A DNA stretch of 6,367 nucleotides from Rhodocyclales bacterium (GTDB taxonomy: Bacteria; Pseudomonadota; Gammaproteobacteria; Burkholderiales; Rhodocyclaceae), in the NCBI GenBank assembly GCA_021286885.1, contig JAJTBM010000181.1, positions 1-6,367 on the forward strand. The letters run 5' to 3'. The notes beneath the pieces are model-generated. The model was not told where the DNA came from. It made no database searches and saw only the letters and a list, made by a program, of their open reading frames with translations. Every line of letters begins with the position of its first letter. Position 1 is the stretch's first letter. Below are positions 1-6,150 of this stretch, piece after piece. The translations under genes were made by a program, and so were the position numbers.

Positions 1-897
1 GCGCAGCACCGCCGGCACGGCGATGTAGGAGGCGCTGGCCGCCAGCACCATCAAGAGGCCGGTGTTGCCCGGGGCGATGCCGAGCAGGCTGCACAAGCCC
101 AGGGCCAGGCTGGCGTGGGCCAGGGGGCCGAGAATCGCGTAAGCCACCAGCCACGGGGAAGCGCCCTTCATCTTCTGCATGTTGCGGGAGGCCATCAGGC
201 CCATGTCGAGCAGGAAGAAAGCCAGCATGCCCTTGAACAGATCCACCGAGAACGGCGCCATCACCGCCTTGCCCGCATCGCCGGTGCAGATCCCGATCAG
301 CATCGCGCCAATCAACAACAGCTGGGCGCCATCGGTGAGGGATTCATGCAGCACCTTGCCCAAAGAGAAGTTGCTGCCACCGCCCAGGCCCGGCGCGCCC
401 AGGGCCGCCGTGCCATTACCCATCACCACCACCCCGCCGGCGCTCGCCTGGAGCTGACGCAACTGGTTGGCAAAGTAGACCGCCAGGATGATGGCGGGGG
501 ATTCCATCAACGCCATGGCCGCCGCCATATGGCCGCCGTAGGGGATGGAATGGGTTTCGAGGTACTGGACGGCGGTGATGAAACTCACCGCACTCACCGA
601 GCCGTAGGTGGCCGCAATCGCGGTGGCATCGAACACCCCCACCAGACGCTTGAGGATCTGGTAACCGATGATGGGCACCACGAGCGCCAGGGCCACGGCG
701 CAGGCCAGGGTGGTCGCCACCTCCGCCGTCAGCCCCGAATGGGCCAGCGCAAAGCCCCCCTTGAGGCCCAGCGCCATCAGCAGATAGAGCGACAGAAAGC
801 GCGAAATCTGGGGCGGAATCTCCAGATTGGAACGGACAGCGCCCGCCACCACCCCAAACACAAAAAACAGGATCGCCGGATCCAGCAGGCTTTGCAT
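1..897 (-). CDS. sbtA: SbtA-family sodium-dependent bicarbonate transporter (3' end cut by window edge)
   Basis: I translated the minus strand by hand and found an open frame of 299 codons that leaves the window at base 1. The protein is almost wholly hydrophobic, with successive membrane segments. It starts MQSLLDPAILFFVFGVVAG and carries the SbtA/DUF897 hallmarks: LYLLMALGLKGG near residues 37-48, YGSVSAVSF at 98-106, LMESPAII at 130-137, and in the second half LFKGMLAFFLLDMGL. SbtA proteins are inner-membrane Na+/bicarbonate symporters built from two inverted five-helix repeats, and the two half-motifs seen here fit that plan. Family members are usually about 320-375 residues, so only a short C-terminal piece should be missing. 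The ATG at 897-895 has a good Shine-Dalgarno (AAGGGAG, 910-904) six bases upstream. The gene is divergent from a LysR regulator, its probable controller. Bicarbonate as substrate rests on family membership only. Confidence 0.88.
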   Translation of the reverse strand, partial: MQSLLDPAILFFVFGVVAGAVRSNLEIPPQISRFLSLYLLMALGLKGGFALAHSGLTAEVATTLACAVALALVVPIIGYQILKRLVGVFDATAIAATYGSVSAVSFITAVQYLETHSIPYGGHMAAAMALMESPAIILAVYFANQLRQLQASAGGVVVMGNGTAALGAPGLGGGSNFSLGKVLHESLTDGAQLLLIGAMLIGICTGDAGKAVMAPFSVDLFKGMLAFFLLDMGLMASRNMQKMKGASPWLVAYAILGPLAHASLALGLCSLLGIAPGNTGLLMVLAASASYIAVPAVLR

Positions 898-1013
898 GTT
901 CAACTCCCTTCTGCTTTAGAACTCAAGAATGGAGCGAATGTTAGCGGCGGCTGATAATATAAAAAAGTTGATCTTTTTAATCGTATTGATATACAAAAGT
1001 ATATACATCAGCC
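898..1013. promoter_or_regulatory. Divergent sbtA/lysR promoter region with an inverted repeat
   Basis: This 116-bp spacer is strikingly AT-rich from about 950 to 1010, unlike the GC-rich genes on both sides. At 989-1004 it holds a perfect inverted repeat, ATATAC-AAAA-GTATAT, ending ten bases before the lysR start codon. LysR proteins typically bind dyads of the T-N11-A type between their own gene and a divergent target, so this is a reasonable candidate operator for autoregulation and for control of sbtA. On the minus strand, TATATTAT (about 948-955) could serve as the -10 for sbtA, but no convincing -35 accompanies it. No Shine-Dalgarno precedes lysR. The exact promoter positions are guesses. 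Confidence 0.5.
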
Positions 1014-1913
1014 ATGGACGCCACCTTTCGTCAGCTCCGACTCTTCCTGGCCCTGGCCGACCAGGGGAGCATCACCGCCGCCGCCCGGGCCTGCCACGTC
1101 ACCCAGCCTGCGGTGTCCATCCAGCTCAAGGAACTCTCCGAAACCGTCGGCCTGCCCCTGTATGAACAGATCGGCAAACGCCTGTACCTGACCGACGCCG
1201 GCGAGCGCCTGGCCGAAACCGCCCGGGCCATGGTGCAGGAATGGGAAGCCTTCCAGCAGCAGATGGACGCCCTCAAGGGCCTCACCCGGGGCCGGCTGCG
1301 GGTGGCCGTGGTGAGCACCGCCAAATACTTCGTGCCACGCATCCTGGGCAGCTTCTGCAGCGCCCACCCGGACATCGACATCGCCCTCGAAATCCTCAAC
1401 CGGGATGGCGTCGTCCAGCGCCTGCGCGAAAACCGGGACGACCTTTACATCATGTCCATGCCCCCCGCCGATCTGGAACTGGAGCAACACGCCTTCCTGG
1501 CCAACCCCCTGGTGGTGATCGCCCCCAAAGGCCACCCCCTCGCCGGCCAGCCCGGCATCAAACTCGCCCAACTGGCCGGCGAACGCTTCATCCTGCGCGA
1601 ACGGGGCTCCGGCACCCGCCTGGGCTGCGACGCCCACTTCGCCCGGGTCGGCTTCAAACCCCAGGTGCGCTTAGAGTTAGGCAGCAACGAAGCCATCAAA
1701 CAGGCCGTCGCCGGCGGCATGGGCCTCTCCATCATGTCCCGCCACGCCATGGCCGCCCACCCCGCCGACGAATCACTCGAAATCCTCGACGTGGAAAGCT
1801 TCCCGGTGATTTCCAACTGGTGGACGCTCTACCCCAAAGGCAAACGCCTCTCCCCGGTGGCGCGGGTGTTTTTGGAGCATTTGGAAAGGGCGACGGGGGG
1901 GTTGGGGGGATAG
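1014..1913 (+). CDS. LysR-type transcriptional regulator, CbbR/CmpR-like
   Basis: This 299-residue protein has the normal length and layout of a LysR-type regulator. The N-terminal winged helix-turn-helix spans roughly residues 4-62 (FRQLRLFLALADQGSITAAA, then CHVTQPAVSIQLKELSETVG), with LYEQIGKRLYLTDAGERL as the wing and the start of the linker helix. The C-terminal half is a periplasmic-binding-protein-like effector domain: RLRVAVVSTAKYFVPRILG, LVVIAPKGHPLAGQ, FILRERGSGTR, and AVAGGMGLSIMSRHA near the end. The wording of the effector domain resembles CbbR/CmpR regulators of CO2 fixation and bicarbonate uptake, consistent with the divergent sbtA gene, but the effector cannot be read from sequence. 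ATG 1014 is the only possible start, because an in-frame stop lies at 987-989. No Shine-Dalgarno precedes it. One local oddity is a pair of TTA leucine codons (1671 and 1677) in an otherwise C/G-ending gene. Confidence 0.93.
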   Translation: MDATFRQLRLFLALADQGSITAAARACHVTQPAVSIQLKELSETVGLPLYEQIGKRLYLTDAGERLAETARAMVQEWEAFQQQMDALKGLTRGRLRVAVVSTAKYFVPRILGSFCSAHPDIDIALEILNRDGVVQRLRENRDDLYIMSMPPADLELEQHAFLANPLVVIAPKGHPLAGQPGIKLAQLAGERFILRERGSGTRLGCDAHFARVGFKPQVRLELGSNEAIKQAVAGGMGLSIMSRHAMAAHPADESLEILDVESFPVISNWWTLYPKGKRLSPVARVFLEHLERATGGLGG

Positions 1914-1944
1914 GGAAGCAGCGCGGGCCAACGCACTAGCGAGT

Positions 1945-2283
1945 TCAGGCCAGGCGCTCAATGAGCATGAAAGAAAACCCCACCGCTTCGATCTCCTCCC
2001 GGGTCGCCAGCACTTGCCCCTCTTCGAGCCGGCGGGTCAGCCGGAAGACCAGTGCAAGCTGCCCCACCTGCTGCCGGAACTCAATGCGCCGCATGGCACA
2101 TTCAATTCCCAGCAGCCCGGACAGAATTTGCGCAGTGGGCGTATGCCCGATCGCACTCTCAAAACCCCGCTCAAGCACCAACATCCGCGCCTCATCCAGC
2201 GCCAGCTCATCTGCCCGAAACAGGCCAACCGAAGTCAGCACTGGAGCGTTGAGGAGACAAATGGGAGATCTATCCAAAACCAA
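1945..2283 (-). CDS. crn2: DUF1874 ring nuclease, AcrIII-1/Crn2 family (cA4-degrading)
   Basis: This 112-residue protein matches the DUF1874 family, which comprises viral AcrIII-1 anti-CRISPRs and cellular Crn2. Those enzymes cut cyclic tetra-adenylate and so switch off type III CRISPR ancillary effectors. Visible hallmarks are the N-terminal strand ICLLNAPVLT, then FESAIGHTPTAQILSGLLG with the catalytic-type histidine (H47), then LVFRLTRRLEEGQVL, carrying the conserved R85 and E88 that complete the active site as I recall it for SIRV1 AcrIII-1. The protein should work as a homodimer in the cytoplasm. No ATG is available: the frame opens at TTG (2283-2281), with a weak AGAAAG seven bases upstream. 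A second TTG (2277-2275) would give an N-terminus closer to the family norm. The gene is divergent from the csm operon and convergent with lysR. Next to complete-looking cas genes it is best read as the host's own regulator, though a viral or prophage origin is possible. Confidence 0.86.
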   Translation of the reverse strand: MVLDRSPICLLNAPVLTSVGLFRADELALDEARMLVLERGFESAIGHTPTAQILSGLLGIECAMRRIEFRQQVGQLALVFRLTRRLEEGQVLATREEIEAVGFSFMLIERLA

Positions 2284-2289
2284 AACAGC

Positions 2290-2302
2290 ACTTTCTGAAA
2301 GT
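2290..2302. repeat. 13-bp palindrome ACTTTC-T-GAAAGT upstream of crn2
   Basis: Two perfect 6-bp arms, ACTTTC and GAAAGT, flank a single central base directly upstream of the crn2 start. On the minus strand the arm contains AGAAAG, the only Shine-Dalgarno-like sequence before the TTG start. The element could be a protein operator controlling crn2. The one-base loop makes a transcript hairpin of the full element unlikely. A palindrome of this size can also arise by chance in a 151-bp spacer, so function is uncertain. Confidence 0.35.
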
Positions 2303-2346
2303 CACATACAGGCCCTTACCCTATCGGGTTAACCACGCACTCAGCG

Positions 2347-2366
2347 ATTTCCCAAGCTTGGGAAAT
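2347..2366. promoter_or_regulatory. 20-bp perfect palindrome, candidate operator of the CRISPR locus
   Basis: ATTTCCCAAGCTTGGGAAAT is a perfect 20-base palindrome with no spacer. It lies near the middle of the 151-bp region between crn2 (minus) and the NE0113/cas10 operon (plus). It is too symmetrical and long to be a likely chance event, and its spacerless dyad is typical of a site for a homodimeric helix-turn-helix regulator. No run of T follows on either strand, so it is not a standard intrinsic terminator. Its position lets it act on both divergent units. No regulator gene of the CRISPR locus is in view, and I do not recognise the site as that of a known family. Confidence 0.6.
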
Positions 2367-2395
2367 GATCCTCGCACATGGCTCCGGCGTAATAT
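2366..2395 (+). promoter_or_regulatory. Weak candidate promoter of the csm operon
   Basis: TAATAT at 2390-2395 resembles a -10 box and lies 39 bases before the ATG of the first CRISPR gene. A -35 at 18-bp spacing would be TGATCC (2366-2371), a poor match. The 20-bp palindrome would then end at the -35, a position where a bound protein could activate or block the polymerase. This is a composition-based suggestion only. Confidence 0.22.
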
Positions 2396-2434
2396 TCACT
2401 TCATCCCATCACTGCCTGAGCCCTGTTGTCTGTC

Positions 2435-3514
2435 ATGCGCAAGATTCTGCTCGCTGTCACCGGCCTGTCTCCCCAGATTGTCACCGAAACCCTTTATGCA
2501 CTGGCCCATCAGGACACCCCGTGGATCCCCGACGAAGTGCATGTCATCACCAGCGGCGAAGGGGCCCAGCGTGTCAAGCTGAGCCTGCTGGACCCCGCCC
2601 AGGGACAGTTTCACGCCCTTGCCCAGGACTACCCCCAATTCTCAGTGGTGCGGTTTGAAACCACACATATTCATTTGATTGCTGATGACGACGGGCACCC
2701 CCTGGATGACATCCGCACCCCCGAAGACAACGCCCACGCAGCCGATCGGATTCATGAGGTCGTACGCTGTTTTACCGCCCAGCCCGATACTGAACTGCAT
2801 GTCTCGATTGCCGGTGGGCGCAAGACCATGGGTTTTTATCTAGGCTACTGCCTGTCCATGACGGCCAGGCCCCAAGGCAGGCTTTCCCATGTACTGGTCT
2901 CAGAGCCTTTTGAATTCCTCAAGGAGTTCTTCTTCCCCCCCAAGATTTCCCGTGTGCTCCACACCAGCAATGGGCGCCCGGTTCTAACCTCTGATGCGCG
3001 GGTCATGCTGGCGGAAATCCCGTTTATCCGGTTGCGTCAACTGCTCCCCGAAGCAGTGCTTGCCAGCCACACCCGCTTTGGCGATGCGGTCCAGGCAACC
3101 CAGGCTTATCTGGAAACACCCCGACTCCAGATCAAGGTGAGCCAAAAACAGCTCGTCTGTGGCGGCACGGTAGTACCCATGGAAGCCAAGCTCTTCGCCT
3201 TCTACGCATGGTATGCCCAGCAAGCCCTGGAAGGCGTATCCCATCGTTCTCAAGAAGACCTGGACGATCTGGCCTTCCTGGCCATTTATCGGCAAGTCGT
3301 GGGCGAGAGCCTGGCCTACATGAAGCAAGCCGACAAATCCACCGCCAGCAACGGCTTCCAAAAGGGCGAGTTGGACGAGCCTCGCAGCCGAATCAACCGT
3401 GTGCTCAAAAAAGCTCTCGGACTGCGCGCCGACCCCTATCTAATCAGCTCAAACGGCAAAAAACCGGCGGCCCATGGGCTGACCCTTGCCCCCGAATCAA
3501 TTTGCATGGAATAG
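2435..3514 (+). CDS. csm6: NE0113-family CRISPR CARF protein (catalogued as ring nuclease Csm6)
   Basis: The 359-residue protein starts MRKILLAVTGLSPQIVTETLYAL, the signature of the CRISPR-associated NE0113 family (TIGR02584/PF09623). Residues 1 to about 185 form a Rossmann-like CARF domain, the cyclic-oligoadenylate sensor of type III systems. S12 in the first loop and SIAGGRKTMGFYLG (G127-G128-R129-K130) line the expected ligand pocket. Serine and lysine at such positions act in the Crn1 ring nucleases, so cleavage of the messenger is plausible by analogy. Residues about 225-275 (IKVSQKQL, then MEAKLFAFYAWYA) look like a winged helix, followed by a helical tail. I find no R-x4-6-H HEPN motif in the C-terminal half, so the csm6 label should not be read as proof of an RNase. 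ATG 2435 is preferred to an in-frame TTG at 2426. It leads the operon, 47 bp before cas10. Confidence 0.85.
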   Translation: MRKILLAVTGLSPQIVTETLYALAHQDTPWIPDEVHVITSGEGAQRVKLSLLDPAQGQFHALAQDYPQFSVVRFETTHIHLIADDDGHPLDDIRTPEDNAHAADRIHEVVRCFTAQPDTELHVSIAGGRKTMGFYLGYCLSMTARPQGRLSHVLVSEPFEFLKEFFFPPKISRVLHTSNGRPVLTSDARVMLAEIPFIRLRQLLPEAVLASHTRFGDAVQATQAYLETPRLQIKVSQKQLVCGGTVVPMEAKLFAFYAWYAQQALEGVSHRSQEDLDDLAFLAIYRQVVGESLAYMKQADKSTASNGFQKGELDEPRSRINRVLKKALGLRADPYLISSNGKKPAAHGLTLAPESICME

Positions 3515-3561
3515 TTGCACCCGCTTTTATTGCGCCCCCTCGCCTGCCTCGAGAACCGACC

Positions 3562-6150
3562 ATGACTGATCTCAACACCCTGCTTGCCCGCTCCAGCCGT
3601 GTCGCCCTGGGCGCACTGCTGCATGATCTGGGCAAATTTGCCGAACGCGCAGCCCTGCCTGATATCGAGCGCAGCCGGCTGGACAGCCACATCACTCAAT
3701 ACTGCCCATTTCGCAAGGCCGGTTATCACAGCCACAAGCACGCGGCCTGGACAGCGCTCATGTTTGATGAAATCGAAGCGCATACCCCTGATCTGGTACG
3801 AGGCGATCTGAGCCCCTTTGCCAGCCGTCACCAGGGCGCAGACATTACCGACTCCCTGGTGAACGCTGCTGCGATGCACCACCGGCCTGACACCTTTCTT
3901 CAGTGGATCATTGCCACAGCCGACCGCGTTGCGTCCGGCTTTGAGCGTTCGAGCTTTGACCGCTACAACCAGGGCGAAGACAAGACCGACCATGGCCGCA
4001 ACCATTACCAAGCCCGCCTGCTCCCTTTGTTCGAGCAAGTCCGCCTGGCTTCTGGCACGCAAAGGCCGCAGGCGTACGACTATTGCTACCCCTTGGCCCA
4101 GCTTTCGCCACAGGCACTTTTTCCCAAGGCACGCGCCCGGCACGAACCCACCCAGGACGCGCCCGCCCAAGCCGAATACCGGCAACTCTGGAATGAGTTT
4201 CTCACCGGGCTGAAGCAAATCCCATCTGCCCACCGCCAAGATTGGCCCCTGTGGCTGGATCACTTCGACACCGCATGGCTGAGCTTCACCCAAGCTATCC
4301 CCTCGGCCACCGCCTTTGGCATCAAACCCGACGTATCCCTCTACGACCACAGCAAAGCCGCAGCGGCCCTGGCAGTAGCCCTGTGGCGCTGGCATGAGGA
4401 CCAGGGCCAGACAGATGCGGCAGCAGCCCGCCGGCTGGGCGAACGAGAAGACTGGGACACCCAAAAACTCCTGCTCATCCAGGGCGATTTTTTTGGCATT
4501 CAGGACTTCATTTTTGCCGATGGCGCCCAAACCAACCGGCACGCGGCGCGCCTGCTGCGTGGCCGCTCCTTTCAGGTCGCACTGTTTACCGAACTCGCTG
4601 CCCTGCGGGTACTCGAAGCCTGCGCCCTGCCCTCCACCAGCCAAATCATCAATGCCGCTGGGAAATTCATGATTCTGGCCCCCAATACGCCTCAGGTGCG
4701 CGACGCACTGGCGCAGGTACGGCAAGATCTGGACGCATGGTTTTTGAAGCACAGTTTCGGTCTGGCAGGGCTGGGGCTGGTCGGACGCCCGGCCAGCTGC
4801 AACGATTTTGTTGGGCAACGCTTCAAACAGCTGGTCGATGGGCTGTTTGCCGATCTGGAACACGCCAAGCTGCAACGCTACCAGCTGACCGGCGCGGCCC
4901 CCTGCGTGCTGGACGCCCATTACCCCCACGGCGTATGCCCCTACAACAACCGCCTGCCCGCAGACGAAGAAGGATCGGCCCCGCTCTCGCGGGATCAGAT
5001 CGAGCTGGGCAAGCACCTCACCCGCCAATCCCGCCTGCTGGTGCTACGGGAAGGCCAAACCACGCGCCCCATCGACACCCGTCTTCAGGTGCCCATCTTT
5101 GGCTATTACATAGCCTTTGCCCCGGAACAGGACGTTTCTGGACACTATGCCCCACTGGTACGCTCCGGGCATCTGGTTCGCTGCTGGGATTTCAGCCTGC
5201 CCACCCAACTGGATGCACCCTTGTGGGAAGGCTACGCTCGGCGCTACATCAATGCCTACGTTCCCTTCTTTGATGCCACACCGGAAGATGCCCGCTACAC
5301 CGAACCGCCGCTCGCCGAATCTGCAGGCAAAACCTTCAACCACCTGGCCTGTGAAGACCGGTTTCGCCAAGATACAAGCGATACCTGGATGGGCCAGATT
5401 GCCCTCATGACCCTCAAAGGCGACGTAGACAACCTGGGGCAGATTTTTCAACGGGGGCTGGCACAGCCCACGTTTGCCCGCATGGCGGCCCTATCTCGCC
5501 AGATCAATGCATTTTTTGCAGTGTGGCTCCCCGCCTACTGCGCCACCAAGTACCCCAATACCTACACCGTATTTGCAGGTGGCGATGACTTTTTCCTGAT
5601 CGGCCCCTGGTACAGCACCCAGCAACTGGCCGGCGCCATGGCCGAACACTTCAAGCACTTTGTAGCCCACAACCCGGAACTGCATTTTTCAGCCGGGATG
5701 GTGATGAGCAAACCTGGCATTCCCATCCCAACCCTGGCCGCCATGGCCGAGGCTGCGCTGGACAAAGCCAAGCAAGGCCACAAAAACCAGCTCAGTCTGT
5801 TTAATGAGACCGTGTGCTGGACGGAATGGCCCGCGCTTCAACAAGCCGAGTTGGCCCTGATGGCTCAAGGCGAGCAACACCGACTGAGCACAGGTTATGT
5901 GTATGGGCTGCTGGATCTGGTCAACCTGGCCAGCTCCGGCACCATCGAGGCCGGCATGTGGCGCAGCCGCTTTGCCTACCGCACCCGGCGCTACGTGGTA
6001 GACAAGCTACCCGCCGCAAAACGCCTGGCCGTACAAAGCTGCCTGGCCGACACCCTTGGGGAAAAAGGCATTGGCGCCTGGGGCGCCCGCTATCGCATTC
6101 CCCTGTTCAACTACTTCTACCGCCAACGCACCGGGAGTCAAGCATCATGA
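3562..6150 (+). CDS. cas10: Type III-A Cas10/Csm1, with HD nuclease and cyclase motifs
   Basis: This 862-residue protein is the large subunit of the Csm interference complex. The N-terminal HD domain (roughly 1-130) has LLHDLGKF with H21-D22, then MHHRP (H106-H107) and ATADRVASG (D121), so metal-dependent ssDNA cleavage is likely. The first Palm domain begins near LLIQGDFFGIQDFIF (GDFFG 308-312) with RLLRGRSFQ. The second Palm has LKGDVDNLGQIF (G620-G626) and FAGGDDFF with GGDD at 673-676, the site that makes cyclic oligoadenylates from ATP when target RNA binds. A C-terminal helical domain ends the protein. The zinc-ribbon region between the Palms retains only two cysteines (C448, C459) instead of the usual four. 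The open frame extends upstream to 3208, but that part overlaps the previous gene. ATG 3562 gives the canonical Csm1 N-terminus and has GAGAA six bases upstream. It overlaps csm2 by four bases. Confidence 0.96.
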   Translation: MTDLNTLLARSSRVALGALLHDLGKFAERAALPDIERSRLDSHITQYCPFRKAGYHSHKHAAWTALMFDEIEAHTPDLVRGDLSPFASRHQGADITDSLVNAAAMHHRPDTFLQWIIATADRVASGFERSSFDRYNQGEDKTDHGRNHYQARLLPLFEQVRLASGTQRPQAYDYCYPLAQLSPQALFPKARARHEPTQDAPAQAEYRQLWNEFLTGLKQIPSAHRQDWPLWLDHFDTAWLSFTQAIPSATAFGIKPDVSLYDHSKAAAALAVALWRWHEDQGQTDAAAARRLGEREDWDTQKLLLIQGDFFGIQDFIFADGAQTNRHAARLLRGRSFQVALFTELAALRVLEACALPSTSQIINAAGKFMILAPNTPQVRDALAQVRQDLDAWFLKHSFGLAGLGLVGRPASCNDFVGQRFKQLVDGLFADLEHAKLQRYQLTGAAPCVLDAHYPHGVCPYNNRLPADEEGSAPLSRDQIELGKHLTRQSRLLVLREGQTTRPIDTRLQVPIFGYYIAFAPEQDVSGHYAPLVRSGHLVRCWDFSLPTQLDAPLWEGYARRYINAYVPFFDATPEDARYTEPPLAESAGKTFNHLACEDRFRQDTSDTWMGQIALMTLKGDVDNLGQIFQRGLAQPTFARMAALSRQINAFFAVWLPAYCATKYPNTYTVFAGGDDFFLIGPWYSTQQLAGAMAEHFKHFVAHNPELHFSAGMVMSKPGIPIPTLAAMAEAALDKAKQGHKNQLSLFNETVCWTEWPALQQAELALMAQGEQHRLSTGYVYGLLDLVNLASSGTIEAGMWRSRFAYRTRRYVVDKLPAAKRLAVQSCLADTLGEKGIGAWGARYRIPLFNYFYRQRTGSQAS

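Noticed and set aside
115..954. Plus-strand open frame of 279 codons, rich in His, Gln and Arg
   Set aside because: It is the antisense of the sbtA gene. The minus strand gives a membrane protein with family motifs, and the plus-strand translation has the skewed composition of a shadow frame.
1008..1637. Minus-strand open frame of 209 codons opposite lysR
   Set aside because: It is a shadow of a high-confidence LysR gene and is glycine/histidine-rich without any domain.
1671..1679. TTA-GAG-TTA rare-codon patch in lysR
   Set aside because: Reading frame and protein motifs are undisturbed, and two TTA codons are too little to support recombination or regulation.
1961..2332. Plus-strand open frame of 123 codons over crn2
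   Set aside because: It is serine/arginine-rich with no recognisable motif, whereas the opposite strand encodes a clear DUF1874 protein.
2284..2434. Possible CRISPR repeat or leader in the spacer upstream of the operon
   Set aside because: The palindromes occur once each and are not followed by regularly spaced copies. No direct repeats of 24-40 bp were seen anywhere in the window.
2736..2760. Possible HEPN-like R-x6-H (RTPEDNAH) in the NE0113 protein
   Set aside because: It lies inside the N-terminal CARF half, not in a C-terminal helical domain, and looks like a chance match in a family-conserved loop.
3208..3561. N-terminal extension of the cas10 frame by 118 codons
   Set aside because: Most of it overlaps the end of the NE0113 gene in another frame and has a low-complexity arginine/proline composition. 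ATG 3562 yields the standard Csm1 N-terminus just before the HD motif.
3436..5028. Long minus-strand open frame of 530 codons opposite cas10
   Set aside because: It is a mirror of the GC-rich cas10 coding frame. The translation shows no recognisable domain, and cas10 on the plus strand has clear catalytic motifs throughout.
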